The position numbers and the translations under genes are program-made. A stretch of 40,697 bases of DNA from Mesaphorura yosii (taxonomy: Eukaryota > Arthropoda > Collembola > Poduromorpha > Tullbergiidae): assembly GCA_009869945.1 (NCBI GenBank), contig WIXG01000541.1, positions 1-40,697 on the forward strand. Direction: 5' to 3'. The notes beneath the pieces are model-generated. The model ran no database searches and was not told where the DNA came from. It was given only the letters and a program-made list of their open reading frames with translations. Below are positions 1 to 12,726 of this stretch, in pieces (positions within the stretch are counted from its first letter, which is position 1; each line of letters opens with the position of its first letter).

Positions 1-2095
1 CAAATCCTGAGCGACCCAAGCCATGCATTGATTATACACCAACATTTATAATGCAACCTAAACCATATGAATACGTGCTTGAACTTAGAGCCACCACTTA
101 ATAAATTGTGTAAAGGATGAGATTGAAGCAAATAATGATTCCTGAACATGCATGCTATTCAATGAGAGCTTTTTTAAAGTGTCCGAACTTTAAGGACATC
201 AGGTCAACCTATAATACTTGTCGCGTGTCATTATTCATTGTTAGCAAAACAGTAACCACAGTCTCACAATTTGCATTTGCTGGAGACTAAGACATGTATC
301 AAGGACATCGTATCTTGTACCACATTGCACGTATCTACACGAATGAAAACTTTGACTGGATTGAGCGCATCTTTTTTCCTTAATCGCCTCATTTGTATTC
401 TTGTTTGATTTGATATAACCTTCAATGTAGTACGGACTACTGCCCGTGGCAGCGACTCTGCCAAGAATTCATCCACCTCCACTGTCACCATTACACCTGC
501 CTCCACTTTAGCTGCACCCACACGGCGCCACAACTGGGAGGGGGAGCAGGGAGACTCCAAAACATGGCCGGAGCCACTGACCCCGAACCCAACCACATTG
601 CCAACGGCGATGGCGAATTTCCTCGAGCTCGGACTGGAAGTTTGCGCTTTCGAGTGCCGCACCGTGCTCCCTGGGTGTGGGAGAAAGAATAAAAATGCAA
701 AAGTTTAGCATACGCTTTAGCATGAGAGTTTGAGAGATCAAAGAAATCTTTTGAAGAGGTGCTCGCTGTCGTTACTTGCGCTTGCGTGAATAATTAGATT
801 CATACTCTTCATACATTTCTATGCCACCCGCCACACCACGCACGCATGCAGGAGATAAAGATAAATACCAGGATCTATGCGAATTTCCAGTCCAAAGACA
901 TTGCTTTGTTAGTTTTCTGTTTTCTCCGGTCATAAGCCGCATGCTGGGCGCGCTCCGTCGCCGTCGCGTGTCGCGGAGTTCATTGAATCTAGTTTCCATT
1001 GTTTTCAGGTCGGACCAGGAAATATTGCTTGCCTTACAGGAATCCACTGCCTGGAAGCTGCATGCACCTGGAAATGTAAAGAAACAATGCACGGCTCAGA
1101 AGGTGAAAGCCCTTCGATTCTATGAACTTACTCACGCCTTGTTTACTTTCGTGTACGGGACACGAGAACCTGGATTCAGGATGCTGGAGTTTAATTCAGA
1201 AAATTATTAAATGGGTTCCCCGAGTTTTGAACAGGAGAAACAGGAACAAAAGACGGGAGTTCAAGTTATTATTGGATTTGCGAATTTGCGATTCGAAAGC
1301 TTAAAGTGGGTTTGGAAACTTTGTCACCTCGTGTCTGCAACTGCTTTATCTTCTACTTCACCTGGAAGTAAACAGAAGAGGACTTACCACAGTTCAATGT
1401 CCCATTGACACGCGGCCACGACCCACAGTGCAGGTGCATGAAACTGGAAAAAGTTTCCGCTAAAGACGAAGCCCAATGTAATGCATTAAAATGGGCCAAA
1501 ATGGAATGAAAATGAGAAATGACAGCTTTGACAGCCAGGAACTTGTAAAAACTAGACGTGGATTAAACTAAATAATTTGGATCAGTAAACTTAATATTGG
1601 TTCCTGGACTCCAAGTGTTGTGTGATGCTTACCACGATTCGTATTGACACAGATATCTCCGGCACGGCACTCATAGCTGTCTTCATGCCGATTGCATCAT
1701 TGTATGCGCTCGTCCTATTGGCTATTGAATTACCGAACGCCTTGAATTTGAATGCGAAATGCCGAAAAAATAAGTTAGGATTAGGCATTCAGCCTCGCCT
1801 GGATTTAACGATTTACTGAGGGCGCCCTGAAAATTGTTAAAGCTGTCGTTTGACGGATGATGCGCCATTGAACTTTGTTTAGATATTGTGTAACAGCTTG
1901 CTTTTGCATTCTTTTTAGTGGCGCGCGTTCAAACTTGAAACTCACTGAACTGAACAACGTGCGTGCTCTGAATTCCCAAATGAATGAAATTAAATCAGCA
2001 ATTCGAACTCCAGCGGCCAGCATCACCACAAGAATAAAGATAAAACGTGCTCCAGTTACTAAGTTAATAACATAAACTGGAACGTTATAGTTATA
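1..2095. other. Left-edge region without a recognised gene
   Basis: No protein family was recognised on either strand. Two minus-strand open stretches (about 264-662 and 772-1092) read somewhat like protein and the second is rich in Arg and Ser, but neither has a convincing start, splice context or family resemblance. They could be exons of a minus-strand gene that extends off the left edge. The rest is AT-rich and non-coding in appearance. Confidence 0.4.
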
Positions 2096-3546
2096 ATGCT
2101 GGGCGCTGTCAAACTGGAGGCGGAAGCACCCGTCGAAGATTACGCAGAATTAAGGTGTGCACCGAAGAAGTCCGCGGGAGCTGATTTCGTCTGCACATTT
2201 CCTAAATGTGGTAAGAGATTTAAGCGCGCACGAGCCCTTCGGCTTCACGGGTGTTTACACCAGGACGTGGTAAGTTGGATTCAGTGATATGTAGCCAAAT
2301 TAATCTAGTAAACGTTATTAGCTGGGCATTGCCCTAATTGGAAGCATATTATGATTGTAGAAGCCTTACTGCTGTGAAGTAGAAGGGTGTTCCGCGTCCT
2401 ACTCTAGGAAACAACATTTAGCAAGACATGTCGAAGCTAATCATTCAAAACCTGATGCAGAATACAAGTAAGTTAATATTTTTTTATAACGGTTTATAAA
2501 CGGTTAAGGCTATAACGGCTGATTTTGTGAATTTCGATGTGTTTGTATATTCACCACCTTAATTTCTGTACAGATGCGAACGAACTGGCTGTGTAGCTTC
2601 GTTTGATACAAAGATTAGCTTAGATAATCATCTAAGGAGGAAGCATGGTGGTTTTAAATGTGAAAGATTCCACTGTGATTTCTGTTCTTCGTCATTCGCT
2701 CATGTTTGGCAATTACAAGAGCACACTGTGTCTCATGGCCAGAGTAATCCATTTAGGTAAGCCTAATTTACCAATGGGACTACTGATTAGTCATCCATTG
2801 ATTGATTACCTTCATCTTCTTTAACTTCACAGGTGTGAGTACTGCGACGAGGCCTTCGACGTATACTTAATGTACAAGACTCATTTGAAAAAATCTCACT
2901 TGATTCGATTAACACACAAGAATGAAAAATTGGTGATACAAAGTCCGGTTAAAGAATGTGAATACTGCGGGGCAAAGTTCAAGAAGTATAGGGAACTCAC
3001 AGAGCATTGTCGGGCGCAACATCCCTTCAGTAAGTAAACTAAACTAACTAAACTAAGATCGATTAAATTGTGAGGCAAGTAAAAGTAGCAAAGTTAGTTA
3101 ACAGTGCAAATTAATTGTCTGTGTTGAATTGAATTTCAGGCTGCCAGTACTGTCTACAAACCTTCCGGAACAAATCAAGGCTCTGTGCCCATTCTTGCTA
3201 CCAAAACCAAACTCGAGAGCGGTTCAGCTGCGCGGAGGAAGGCTGCACAAAATCGTACCTTCACGAAAGGAATTTGCGGATCCACATCAGGGCCGCGCAT
3301 AAGGGCGAAGTGCATACATGTCCCTTGTGTGAACGAAAATTGCGGACCAAGCAGAAACTTCAGGAACACATTACGAGGATCCACGAAAATCCAAATCCAA
3401 GTATGTCGAAATGTACTCGGCGTGGGAAAAGCCAAGGCAAAAGTTTAAAGCAGAGCGTCGTGGAGCGGTTGACGGGCCCCAACGATAATTTAAGGTTGTA
3501 CGGAATTACAAAACTTGGGCCAAAGCCACAGCCACAGGAAGTATGA
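2096..3546 (+). CDS. TfIIIA: Transcription factor IIIA homologue, nine C2H2 zinc fingers
   Basis: Five exons: 2096-2269, 2361-2467, 2574-2756, 2833-3029, 3140-3546. All introns are GT-AG and the phases match, giving 355 aa. Nine consecutive fingers run from about residue 33 to 300. Fingers 1-3 and 8 have the longer Cys-Cys spacing, with the pattern CxxxxC or CxxxxGC, typical of TFIIIA. Fingers 4-7 and 9 are CxxC. Finger 7 is degenerate on its second ligand pair, with a Cys near the expected His. A basic tail rich in Lys, Gln and Pro follows. Nine fingers, this spacing pattern and a length near 360 aa match the 5S rRNA gene factor, which binds the 5S internal promoter and 5S RNA in nucleus and nucleolus. 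The start is the first ATG in frame with finger 1. Another multi-finger protein cannot be fully excluded. Confidence 0.82.
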
Positions 3547-3572
3547 TAATTAATACAATAATTTATTACCCA

Positions 3573-3599
3573 AATAAATTACCAATTTTGGTAAATAAA
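3573..3599 (+). terminator. Poly(A) signals of the TFIIIA gene
   Basis: Two AATAAA hexamers (3573-3578 and 3594-3599) lie 27-50 nt after the TFIIIA stop codon. On the opposite strand an AATAAA (complement of 3621-3626) sits about 20 nt beyond the end of the minus-strand open frame at 3645, which suggests convergent transcription units here. Confidence 0.6.
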
Positions 3600-3644
3600 A
3601 TAAAGAATTCTATTTTGGCATTTATTCTATGTTCGATATTCGAT

Positions 3645-3839
3645 TTAACGACGACTCAGTGCTTCCCTCGCGTTCATCCCACTCACGACGGCGAACAACG
3701 AGTTTACATGAAGGGTCGCTTCTGAATTAAAGGCACACATTTCTTCAAGCGGGCCGACTGCAGTCAGCTTGACCTTCTGCAGTTTTCGGTGCTCGTGGGG
3801 CTCAGGCTCTGGCCAATCGTCACTGAATGGATTTGTCAT
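3645..3839 (-). CDS. Possible 3' coding end of an unidentified minus-strand gene
   Basis: A 64-codon frame starts with an NPF motif followed by an acidic, Pro-rich stretch and ends about 20 nt before a minus-strand AATAAA. Upstream (3840-3980) all three minus frames stay open for a while; one encodes a hydrophobic, Leu-rich segment followed by Gln and Ser, and a good acceptor is near 3983. A strong donor lies on the minus strand near 4160 after another hydrophobic frame. I could not join these into one consistent model and recognise no family. The piece may be non-coding. Confidence 0.22.
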   Translation of the reverse strand: MTNPFSDDWPEPEPHEHRKLQKVKLTAVGPLEEMCAFNSEATLHVNSLFAVVSGMNAREALSRR

Positions 3840-5612
3840 ATGCTTCGGACAAGTGCTGGTTGAGCTGCTGGAGTTGGCTGTGCGAGGTACATATAGCGAG
3901 ATAAGAGTTCATCGTCAGCAACAGAAGGAGCGGGGAGGCGGTTACGAGGAGCCCAGTCGTTGAGCTGAATTCCAAGAAACTGGAACGGATAAATAATTAA
4001 TCAGCGATCAGCGCCAGGTTTCGCTCAAGATTGTCTGACTCACTTAATGATTCCTACCGATAAAAGTGCACAGCTCCTCCATCGCCGCCTGTACCTGCAA
4101 TCCCCATCCCTGGGTGTCTGTGATTATGACGATGCGATTCGTGAACAGCACAAATACTTACATAGTAGAACATAGCAGAAGATCCCAGGAAACAGTTCCA
4201 GAAGCAGTTTGATGGAATTTCGGCTGCGTTGCAAGGCAACGGGGCAGCACAGCAAAAAGGAACACATCCGACTGACTGCCTGTGAACTGAACTGACTTAA
4301 CCTCAATACGTTGCTTGTGAAAGAGACTGTGTCTCTTGACTTTCGCAAATTGACAAACTGCCATTCTACCATGTATTCCCTTGTACGGTAAGGCTCATAC
4401 ACTAATTTCAGGCATTCACGGCATTATTCAGGCAAAGCATGCATTCTCGCATAATCTCCTTCTCATTCCTGAGAAAAGACAGGCGATTGATTCTTCCGTC
4501 GGCTGGTACGGCCACCTCATCGTGCAAACTGCAAAATTGGGCCAGGCAGTCATGCCCTCATGTTTGATGCTTATTCTAAAATGCTAACATACTCGACCTG
4601 ATTGCTACGTTTGCTTGTCTCTTTATTCAGGAAGGAGAACAGCAGAATAAAAACATGCCGTCGTCGTGTCATTTAGGCCAGACCAGGCCACGCCAAATAT
4701 TTCCAAATACATGCACCACATCGGTGAATCTTGAAACTGTCGGGTATTTGTGAAAATTTGCCTTTGCTCTGTCTTTTCTTTTCTTCGTTCTGCCCGGCCC
4801 GGCCTGCATTTTCTGTACAAAGAAAAGCACAAGTACCCATTACATTTTCATAACGCACACAAAACACTTACTTGAATTGCTTCTCACTTCCCACTTTGAG
4901 TTACCCGGACTGGAAAAGAAGTGGAGCGGTGCTGTGTCGGTGCGGTGCTGTTTTCATCGCTCATTTCCTGGAAGAAGGCGAAGGCAGTGCAAAAAACGAG
5001 CACTTGCAGCATCGGTATCAAATCGACAGTTTGGTGCAGTACTTCACTGAATTAAGACGCTCGGTCGGTCATTCTACCTGATCCTTCAGTTATCATTGTC
5101 AGTGGGTCCAGTCATTAGTCAATAATCCAATTTGTCCAATCTCTGCTGTCTGTTCTTCATTCCGCCAGTGATTTGTGATTGTGAATCTGACAACTGACAT
5201 ATCGACTGTAGGCACGGCGTGTTCAGTGTTAGCTGGTTGGCGTGACTGTGACTTGAGAGCAGGTACGAAATCGCACCATTTCTCTACTCGCTCCTGTATT
5301 TAATTCACTCATAACGCGAGCGTCGGACGCGTCCATTAATCGCATTAATAATCCGTGAAATGAGTTCGTGTGCTCGTAGTCCATGTGCTTAATGTGATTT
5401 GTTTTCAATCCGGCAGGCAGGCGCAGGTTCCACAAAGGTAAACAAATATGCAGCGCAAGATTTCTTCCTGGCTCCTGGTTGGGACTGGCATTTAAAATAA
5501 CATAATCAGACAGCAGCCGACTGGCGGAGGGAGTCGGCGGTCAGTAAATCCAAATCTTGTCTGTTCGGGGGTGAGAAAGAGAAAGCCATAGCCACAGCCT
5601 ACAATTACCATT
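3840..5612. other. Gene-poor stretch upstream of alpha-tubulin
   Basis: No recognisable protein on either strand apart from the uncertain minus-strand hints near 3983 and 4160. A TCAGT initiator-like motif lies near 5540, about 70 nt before the candidate first coding exon of the alpha-tubulin gene, so the right end may hold that gene's promoter and 5' leader. Confidence 0.35.
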
Positions 5613-5615
5613 ATG
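5613..5615 (+). other. Candidate ATG-only first coding exon of alpha-tubulin
   Basis: The second exon of the tubulin gene begins exactly at codon 2 (Arg of the conserved MREC start), so the ATG must come from an upstream exon that ends right after it. An ATG followed directly by the good donor GTACGT occurs at 5613-5618, with an A at -3. A nearer alternative is ATGATG followed by GTCCGA at 6527, a poorer donor. An intron immediately after the start codon is a known feature of many alpha-tubulin genes. Choosing this exon implies a 1.2-kb first intron, much longer than its neighbours. Confidence 0.4.
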
Positions 5616-6842
5616 GTACGTCCATTTTCATTTACTACGCGTATATCCTTCCTTACACAACGAAAACGTAATACAAAGTGCCAAGCACCGCGAACTGAAC
5701 TGAACTCAAACTCGGACGCGAGCGCATAAGATGAAGCCTTATCATTAGCATACGCATTTCGTGGTGTGGTCGAGCAGGCAGGCAGGCATGACAGTTGGCA
5801 TTGGCACAATTTTATGAATAAAACCAATTCATCACGCCACAAGCCACGATCACAGCGGTCGCGTCAGTCGGTGAAAGCTGAGAAAGCAATCGGCAATCGT
5901 CCTGCTGCGTAGACTTTGTTCAGAGCCGTCAGAGTTCCATACTCGACCGCTTCAATTTGTTAAAGAAAAACAGACCAAAGACACTGAACGTGAAGCCGAA
6001 GCGTGAGGAGTGAATTCATTAACATACTGTCAAGCATCCGCTGTTGATTGATTGGTGACTGGACTGGACTCCTTTCATTAACAATCGCAGTCATACTCAC
6101 CTTCGACGTCGGCCTACTTTCGCCTTGTCTTGGACCTTGATCGCAATTCCAAATTCCAATTCCGTGATTTGTGATTTCTGTGTGCTGAATTCCGTTTTGC
6201 GATTTCCACTTTTCAGAGTTCTGGCAGTCGTGGAAGTGGCGGCGGTGTGTTTGGAATTGCAAAGGGAAACATGAGAGCTAAAACTGTAAATTATCGAAAT
6301 TAAAACATGAGAAATTAACTTTGAACACCTCCACAAAAAGCAACGCAGAGAAAGTCACGCACACCTTTCAATTCTTTCACCAAAACACTCCTTCATGTAT
6401 CTTAAGTCTCACTTTCTTGTGTGTTTGGCTTTTGTTGGCATTCGGCACATTTAAATTCGCTATCAGTGTGGCAGTGCAGTGCTGGAAGTGCATTAATATT
6501 CTAGCCTTCCTTCGCATTTCTTAACAATGATGGTCCGAGGCTCTGGATGGAGTCAGACGCCTGGAGCTGGAAGGCAGTACTACGGAATGAAGCCAAAAGT
6601 AATCAAGTCACTTGCTTTCAGTGTCACGTGTGAGCGTGTCTCCTCCAATTGTCCAATTCCACCCATGTCACGCAAATCCATGCTCGAATGTGTGACATCC
6701 GCTCACAAGCCCCCAAAATCGTTGAAATGCGCACTATTTGTTGTGTACACGTGAAATTCAAGCTCAAAGCAAAGCAAATCACTAATCACTCAATTTAGAA
6801 CTGGCACTCGAACTAATTAATTCGTTGATTAAATTTTTGCAG

Positions 6843-8891
<2,049 letters not shown>

Positions 8892-9735
8892 TTGCTGATG
8901 CAATGTCAGAGCTGAGAAGCAGCTCTTAATTAAACCTTAAAAGTCACGTGCTTAGATAGAATTTTGGTAACAAAAATTACTGTCGTTCGCTGTGTTCTTT
9001 TCGTCCTGAATTTTGTCGACGGCGCGGCAGCGGCGAGCCGTCGGCCGTCGAAGGCTCCTGACTAGTGGAAATAAACCATTAATTTTTAATGTTAGTTTTT
9101 GTATACCAGTGTTTTGGAGTTTTGAGGCGAATTGTATAATTCATCGGGTGTTTTCTTAACTGTACTACAGTGGGCGCACGGCTCTGCGGTATGCAGGCAA
9201 TGTTTCCGTGCAAGAGAGTGGATGCACACGACGAGGAGCACCTCTTTCAGTCAGATCGAACTCCCGGAATCCGTCCGCGCTAATCGTGAATTTTGAATCG
9301 ACACTTCTTGGACTCTGGTAGCCAGAAAGATTTCAATACACTTTTCCTCATCCTGTCCGTCCGTATCTTCCTTGTTTACGAACTACAACTGTGCCATTGC
9401 TATCTCTGATTTCGCTGGCCAGCTATCCCATTACAAATGGGCAATCGGAGTTCCTTAGAAATCACAGTTATCAGTGCCCACCAAAGTTTGCATAGCCCAT
9501 CGGACTAATCAGACAGACTATTCACCAATTATAGTTGGCAAAGCAGACTTTTGCAATGCAAGTATCGTGCGTTTGACTTCATAGGCATAGCCTTCTGTTA
9601 TTAGCACACCTCAAACAGTTTTAAAAGGCTAGCACAAGCACTCCAGCACGTCAGCACTTTTGTAGTTATTTAATTACGAGCTGGGCAAGATTGGCATAAT
9701 TTGAACCGAGAAAAGAACCATCATAAAATGGGCTC
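8892..9735. other. Alpha-tubulin 3' region and intergenic DNA
   Basis: ATTAAA at about 8929 and AATAAA at about 9070 are candidate poly(A) signals for alpha-tubulin. No coding potential was recognised after that up to the NB-ARC gene. Confidence 0.4.
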
Positions 9736-11785
9736 ATGGCAAATAGCAGAGCTGGTAAGTTTCTGGTACGCGCACGGTTCAATTAAAGCAACTCCACTAA
9801 ATAAATTAACAATCTTATACTAGTAACACTAATTGCAATCTTGAAATCCAGCCGGGCGCATTATTGTTCGTCTTTCCGACCTAATCGTCGACGATGTGGT
9901 TGCGTTGCAAAATTGGTCTCGAGTAGTTGACCATCTCATTGAAGCACCCGAGCAAGTACAAACAATAAAAACTTGTTGGTTAAGTCAGATTACTCAGAAG
10001 CCGTTCGTAAGACACTTCAAGTTTGGCATGAGTATGGAAGCAGGAAACCAGAGTTGACGCCAGTCCTCCAAAACCTAGGCCTGAATAGACTTGTGGGTAA
10101 GTCAATTACAAGTATATCAGAGGCAGAGGCTGTTCCAATTATCCAATTCCAATTCATATCATTTGTGTTTTGTTATGCACCTCTGCAGAGGACTCAATTT
10201 TCACAAACTGCCTGAATGACCTCAACCGACCTCCTGCCCCTACCTCTGCTGAGGGCTCCTGGTACGAAATCGACCCACTTATCCCCAACTTCGCCGGGAG
10301 AATACCCCAACTCGTTAAGATCCACAGCCTGCTGGCCGACTCGTACAACAACCAGTCGCCCGCATCCAACGTGGTCTCAATCACAGTGGAGTCGGCAAGT
10401 CAACTCTGGCCCGCTAATACGCGTATGCATACTCGTTCTATTACGGCGGGAATGTCATGTGGATCCGGGAAGCCAGTTCATTTGAAAGACTAGCAAAAGT
10501 GCTCACTCTCGATGTCTGTGAAGGAGAGGGGAGCCATACAATCGCCGAGCCAATACAGAAGGTGTACGGACACTTCAAACAGAGGTGCCTTTTCATCTTC
10601 GACAACCTGAACGCGCAAGAAGATTGGCAGCAATTCCTCCCCCGAAACTGTAATCCCAGTCATACACTGCCGTGCTTTCTGATCACGAGTCGACGGAGGG
10701 TCCGCCACGTGAAGAAGGAGTTGCGGTTGGATGGGCTGTCATTGGAGGAGGCTGTGCAATTCATTAAGAAAGAGCTGCCCCATCCGACGAAAGAGGATGT
10801 GGAGGATTTAGCCACCACACTTTGCTGCCTCCCACTCGCGCTCCAGCAGGCGATCGCTTACATCAAAGACACGTACCTTGAAGACCGAAATTGCATTCAA
10901 AGATACTTGCAGGAGTTTGAGATCCGACCCGCCGATCTGCTGAGGGATGAGCGGTTCTTTCAAGTTCCACACTCCTGCTACAATGCAAGTTTACAGTCTG
11001 CATGGGGAAAGATGTTGGACAAGATCAAGGAGGAGGACGAAGGAGCACTTAACCTCATCACCGCCCTCTCCTTCTCGTGTGTAGAGCAGATTCACATCGA
11101 TCTCATCACCGAATTCCACGGCCAGGATCGGCAGCATGCTGAACGAAGACTGAAAGTCCTGGAAGACTCGTCCGTGATTCGAGTGAGTGCGGAGGGAATT
11201 GTTTACATTCTCAGCCTAGTCGCTCGTGTGGTCCGGATTCGGACGTACGCTTGCGAGAACGGCGCGGACGCGGTCCACTTAGACCCCTCGTACTTATCAT
11301 CCCTCTGCAAGTGCCTACTCGCAAATGACCGCACCGCAGCCGCCTTCTCGGTCGCCGACCACTCAATCGTCTTATTCAAGCACCGTCACGGCGAGGAACA
11401 CGAGGCGACGCTCGAGATGAGGTGGAGAATGGCTGATGTGTACGTACAAATGGTCAGCTCGTATTCCCTCACCCCGAAAGGCACAAACTGGCTCGGTGAG
11501 CTGCTCCGGGTGCTTTACTGGAGATTATTTCTCGTCGAGTACCCATCGTCATCATGGAGCTCAGAGAGCGATGCGATTCTTCTCCTGCTGGAAACTGCCC
11601 TCTGCATTTACTGTAAAGTGTACGAGATTTATAGGCGGAGAGATCACCAAAACACTGATCAACTGAATCAACTGATTGCGAGACTAAGAGAGAAGTTAGA
11701 TACAGAAAGAGAACGCGTGCGCGTGCGACCAGAGCATCGACTGGCAGAATACATGGACCTCTTGTCCATGACCTCCATCGGCTAG
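9736..11785 (+). pseudogene. Damaged death-domain / NB-ARC / TPR-like gene
   Basis: The layout is that of an Apaf-1-like STAND ATPase of cell death or immunity. Exon 1 (9736-9754) and exon 2 (9852-10096) encode a death-domain-like helical bundle. Exon 3 runs from 10189. Its NB-ARC part has a P-loop (GVGKST, about 10392-10410), a Walker B (LFIFDN), the LITSR sensor motif and a GLPL-like LPLAL. A winged-helix-like region, a TPR-like segment (EEHEATLE) and a charged helical tail follow. The frame is broken. A one-base shift lies at the A-run 9967-9971 inside the death domain. The P-loop is in a different frame from the sequence just before it, and several residues seem lost. A TAA follows GVGKSTLAR. 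After these lesions 442 codons stay open (10457-11785), so the damage is recent or the assembly is wrong. Confidence 0.72.
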
Positions 11786-12726
11786 CTCGCGTCGTGGCTC
11801 GTGGTCTCCTTCCAACGTGACAAGTGCAAAGTGCTTCTTGTACATTGCAGTATTGCAAATCAGATGGTACTTCTTACGTGTGATGGTGCTGCATTCCCAT
11901 CGACTCCGATGACAGTCTGGAAACAGCTGATTTACTGATACTTATTATGACCATTCCATGACTTAAGGATTTAATGATGACTGATCTGTGATATTTACGA
12001 CTGCCAAGCGCAAATTGCCACTTGCCAAATGACACCGACTGCCAAGCTGTGTATTTATATTTTGTGTCTTTGAATCTGTGTCGGGTAAAAAAGAAGTTCT
12101 CCCTATCAGCTGACGTATTTGCTCCTGTACATGCCGAATTACGATCAACGAGCGGCAGGAAATCCCATGGTTGACTTTATCCCTGTGAAATTGACTGATT
12201 TTCACTGATACGAACAGAGCTAGGACAATAAATTATACGCTGCTACTGCGATTTGTTGAACAAAGAATTGACTATGGGCGTTCATTGCATCTCGTCGCAT
12301 TGCAATTAAATGAGTCATGAATTCTGCCTGGCTTCAGGCAGGTTTCAACTTCAAATGAGGTTATCATAATCGTTTCGCTGACGTTCGCTTTGCGGATAAC
12401 GTTCACAAACTCAACCGCTTTGTCAACTTTCAGTTTCCTGTGAAATGCGATGTGTTTGTGTCTCCGTGTGTTCCGTGTAAATAAAAGTGCACAGCAGCAG
12501 TGTACTGGCTTTACTGATAATCAGTTAAGTATTACCCGTCATTTGCTGTAGAGAGTTGAGGCAACAAGGATGAGCATGGTCAAGTCCTGCACTGATTCGA
12601 TTGGGAAGGCTGGTAACTTTGTTGTTCCAATTAATTCCTGATAGCCAAAAATCATAGTAGTTCGTGGTAATTTGGAAGGTAAATTGCTTTGATCTGATTT
12701 GCGCAGGTTAGGCACCATGAAACAAG
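11786..12726. other. Intergenic region before the PARP16-like gene
   Basis: AATAAA near 12228 could end the NB-ARC transcript. No recognisable gene. Just before the PARP16-like start, an upstream ATG at 12718 opens an 11-codon frame (12718-12753 with stop) that overlaps the main ATG and could act as a regulatory upstream ORF. Confidence 0.4.

Noticed and set aside
264..662. Minus-strand 132-codon open frame
   Set aside because: Protein-like in part but without a start, splice context or recognisable family; kept only as a note in the left-edge region.
6527..6754. Plus-strand ORF starting ATGATG upstream of alpha-tubulin
   Set aside because: No similarity to tubulin or anything else; considered only as an alternative ATG donor site for the tubulin first exon.
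9967..9982. Very short intron to explain the death-domain frame change
   Set aside because: The only GT-AG option is 27 nt, far below the shortest other introns; a homopolymer indel is simpler.
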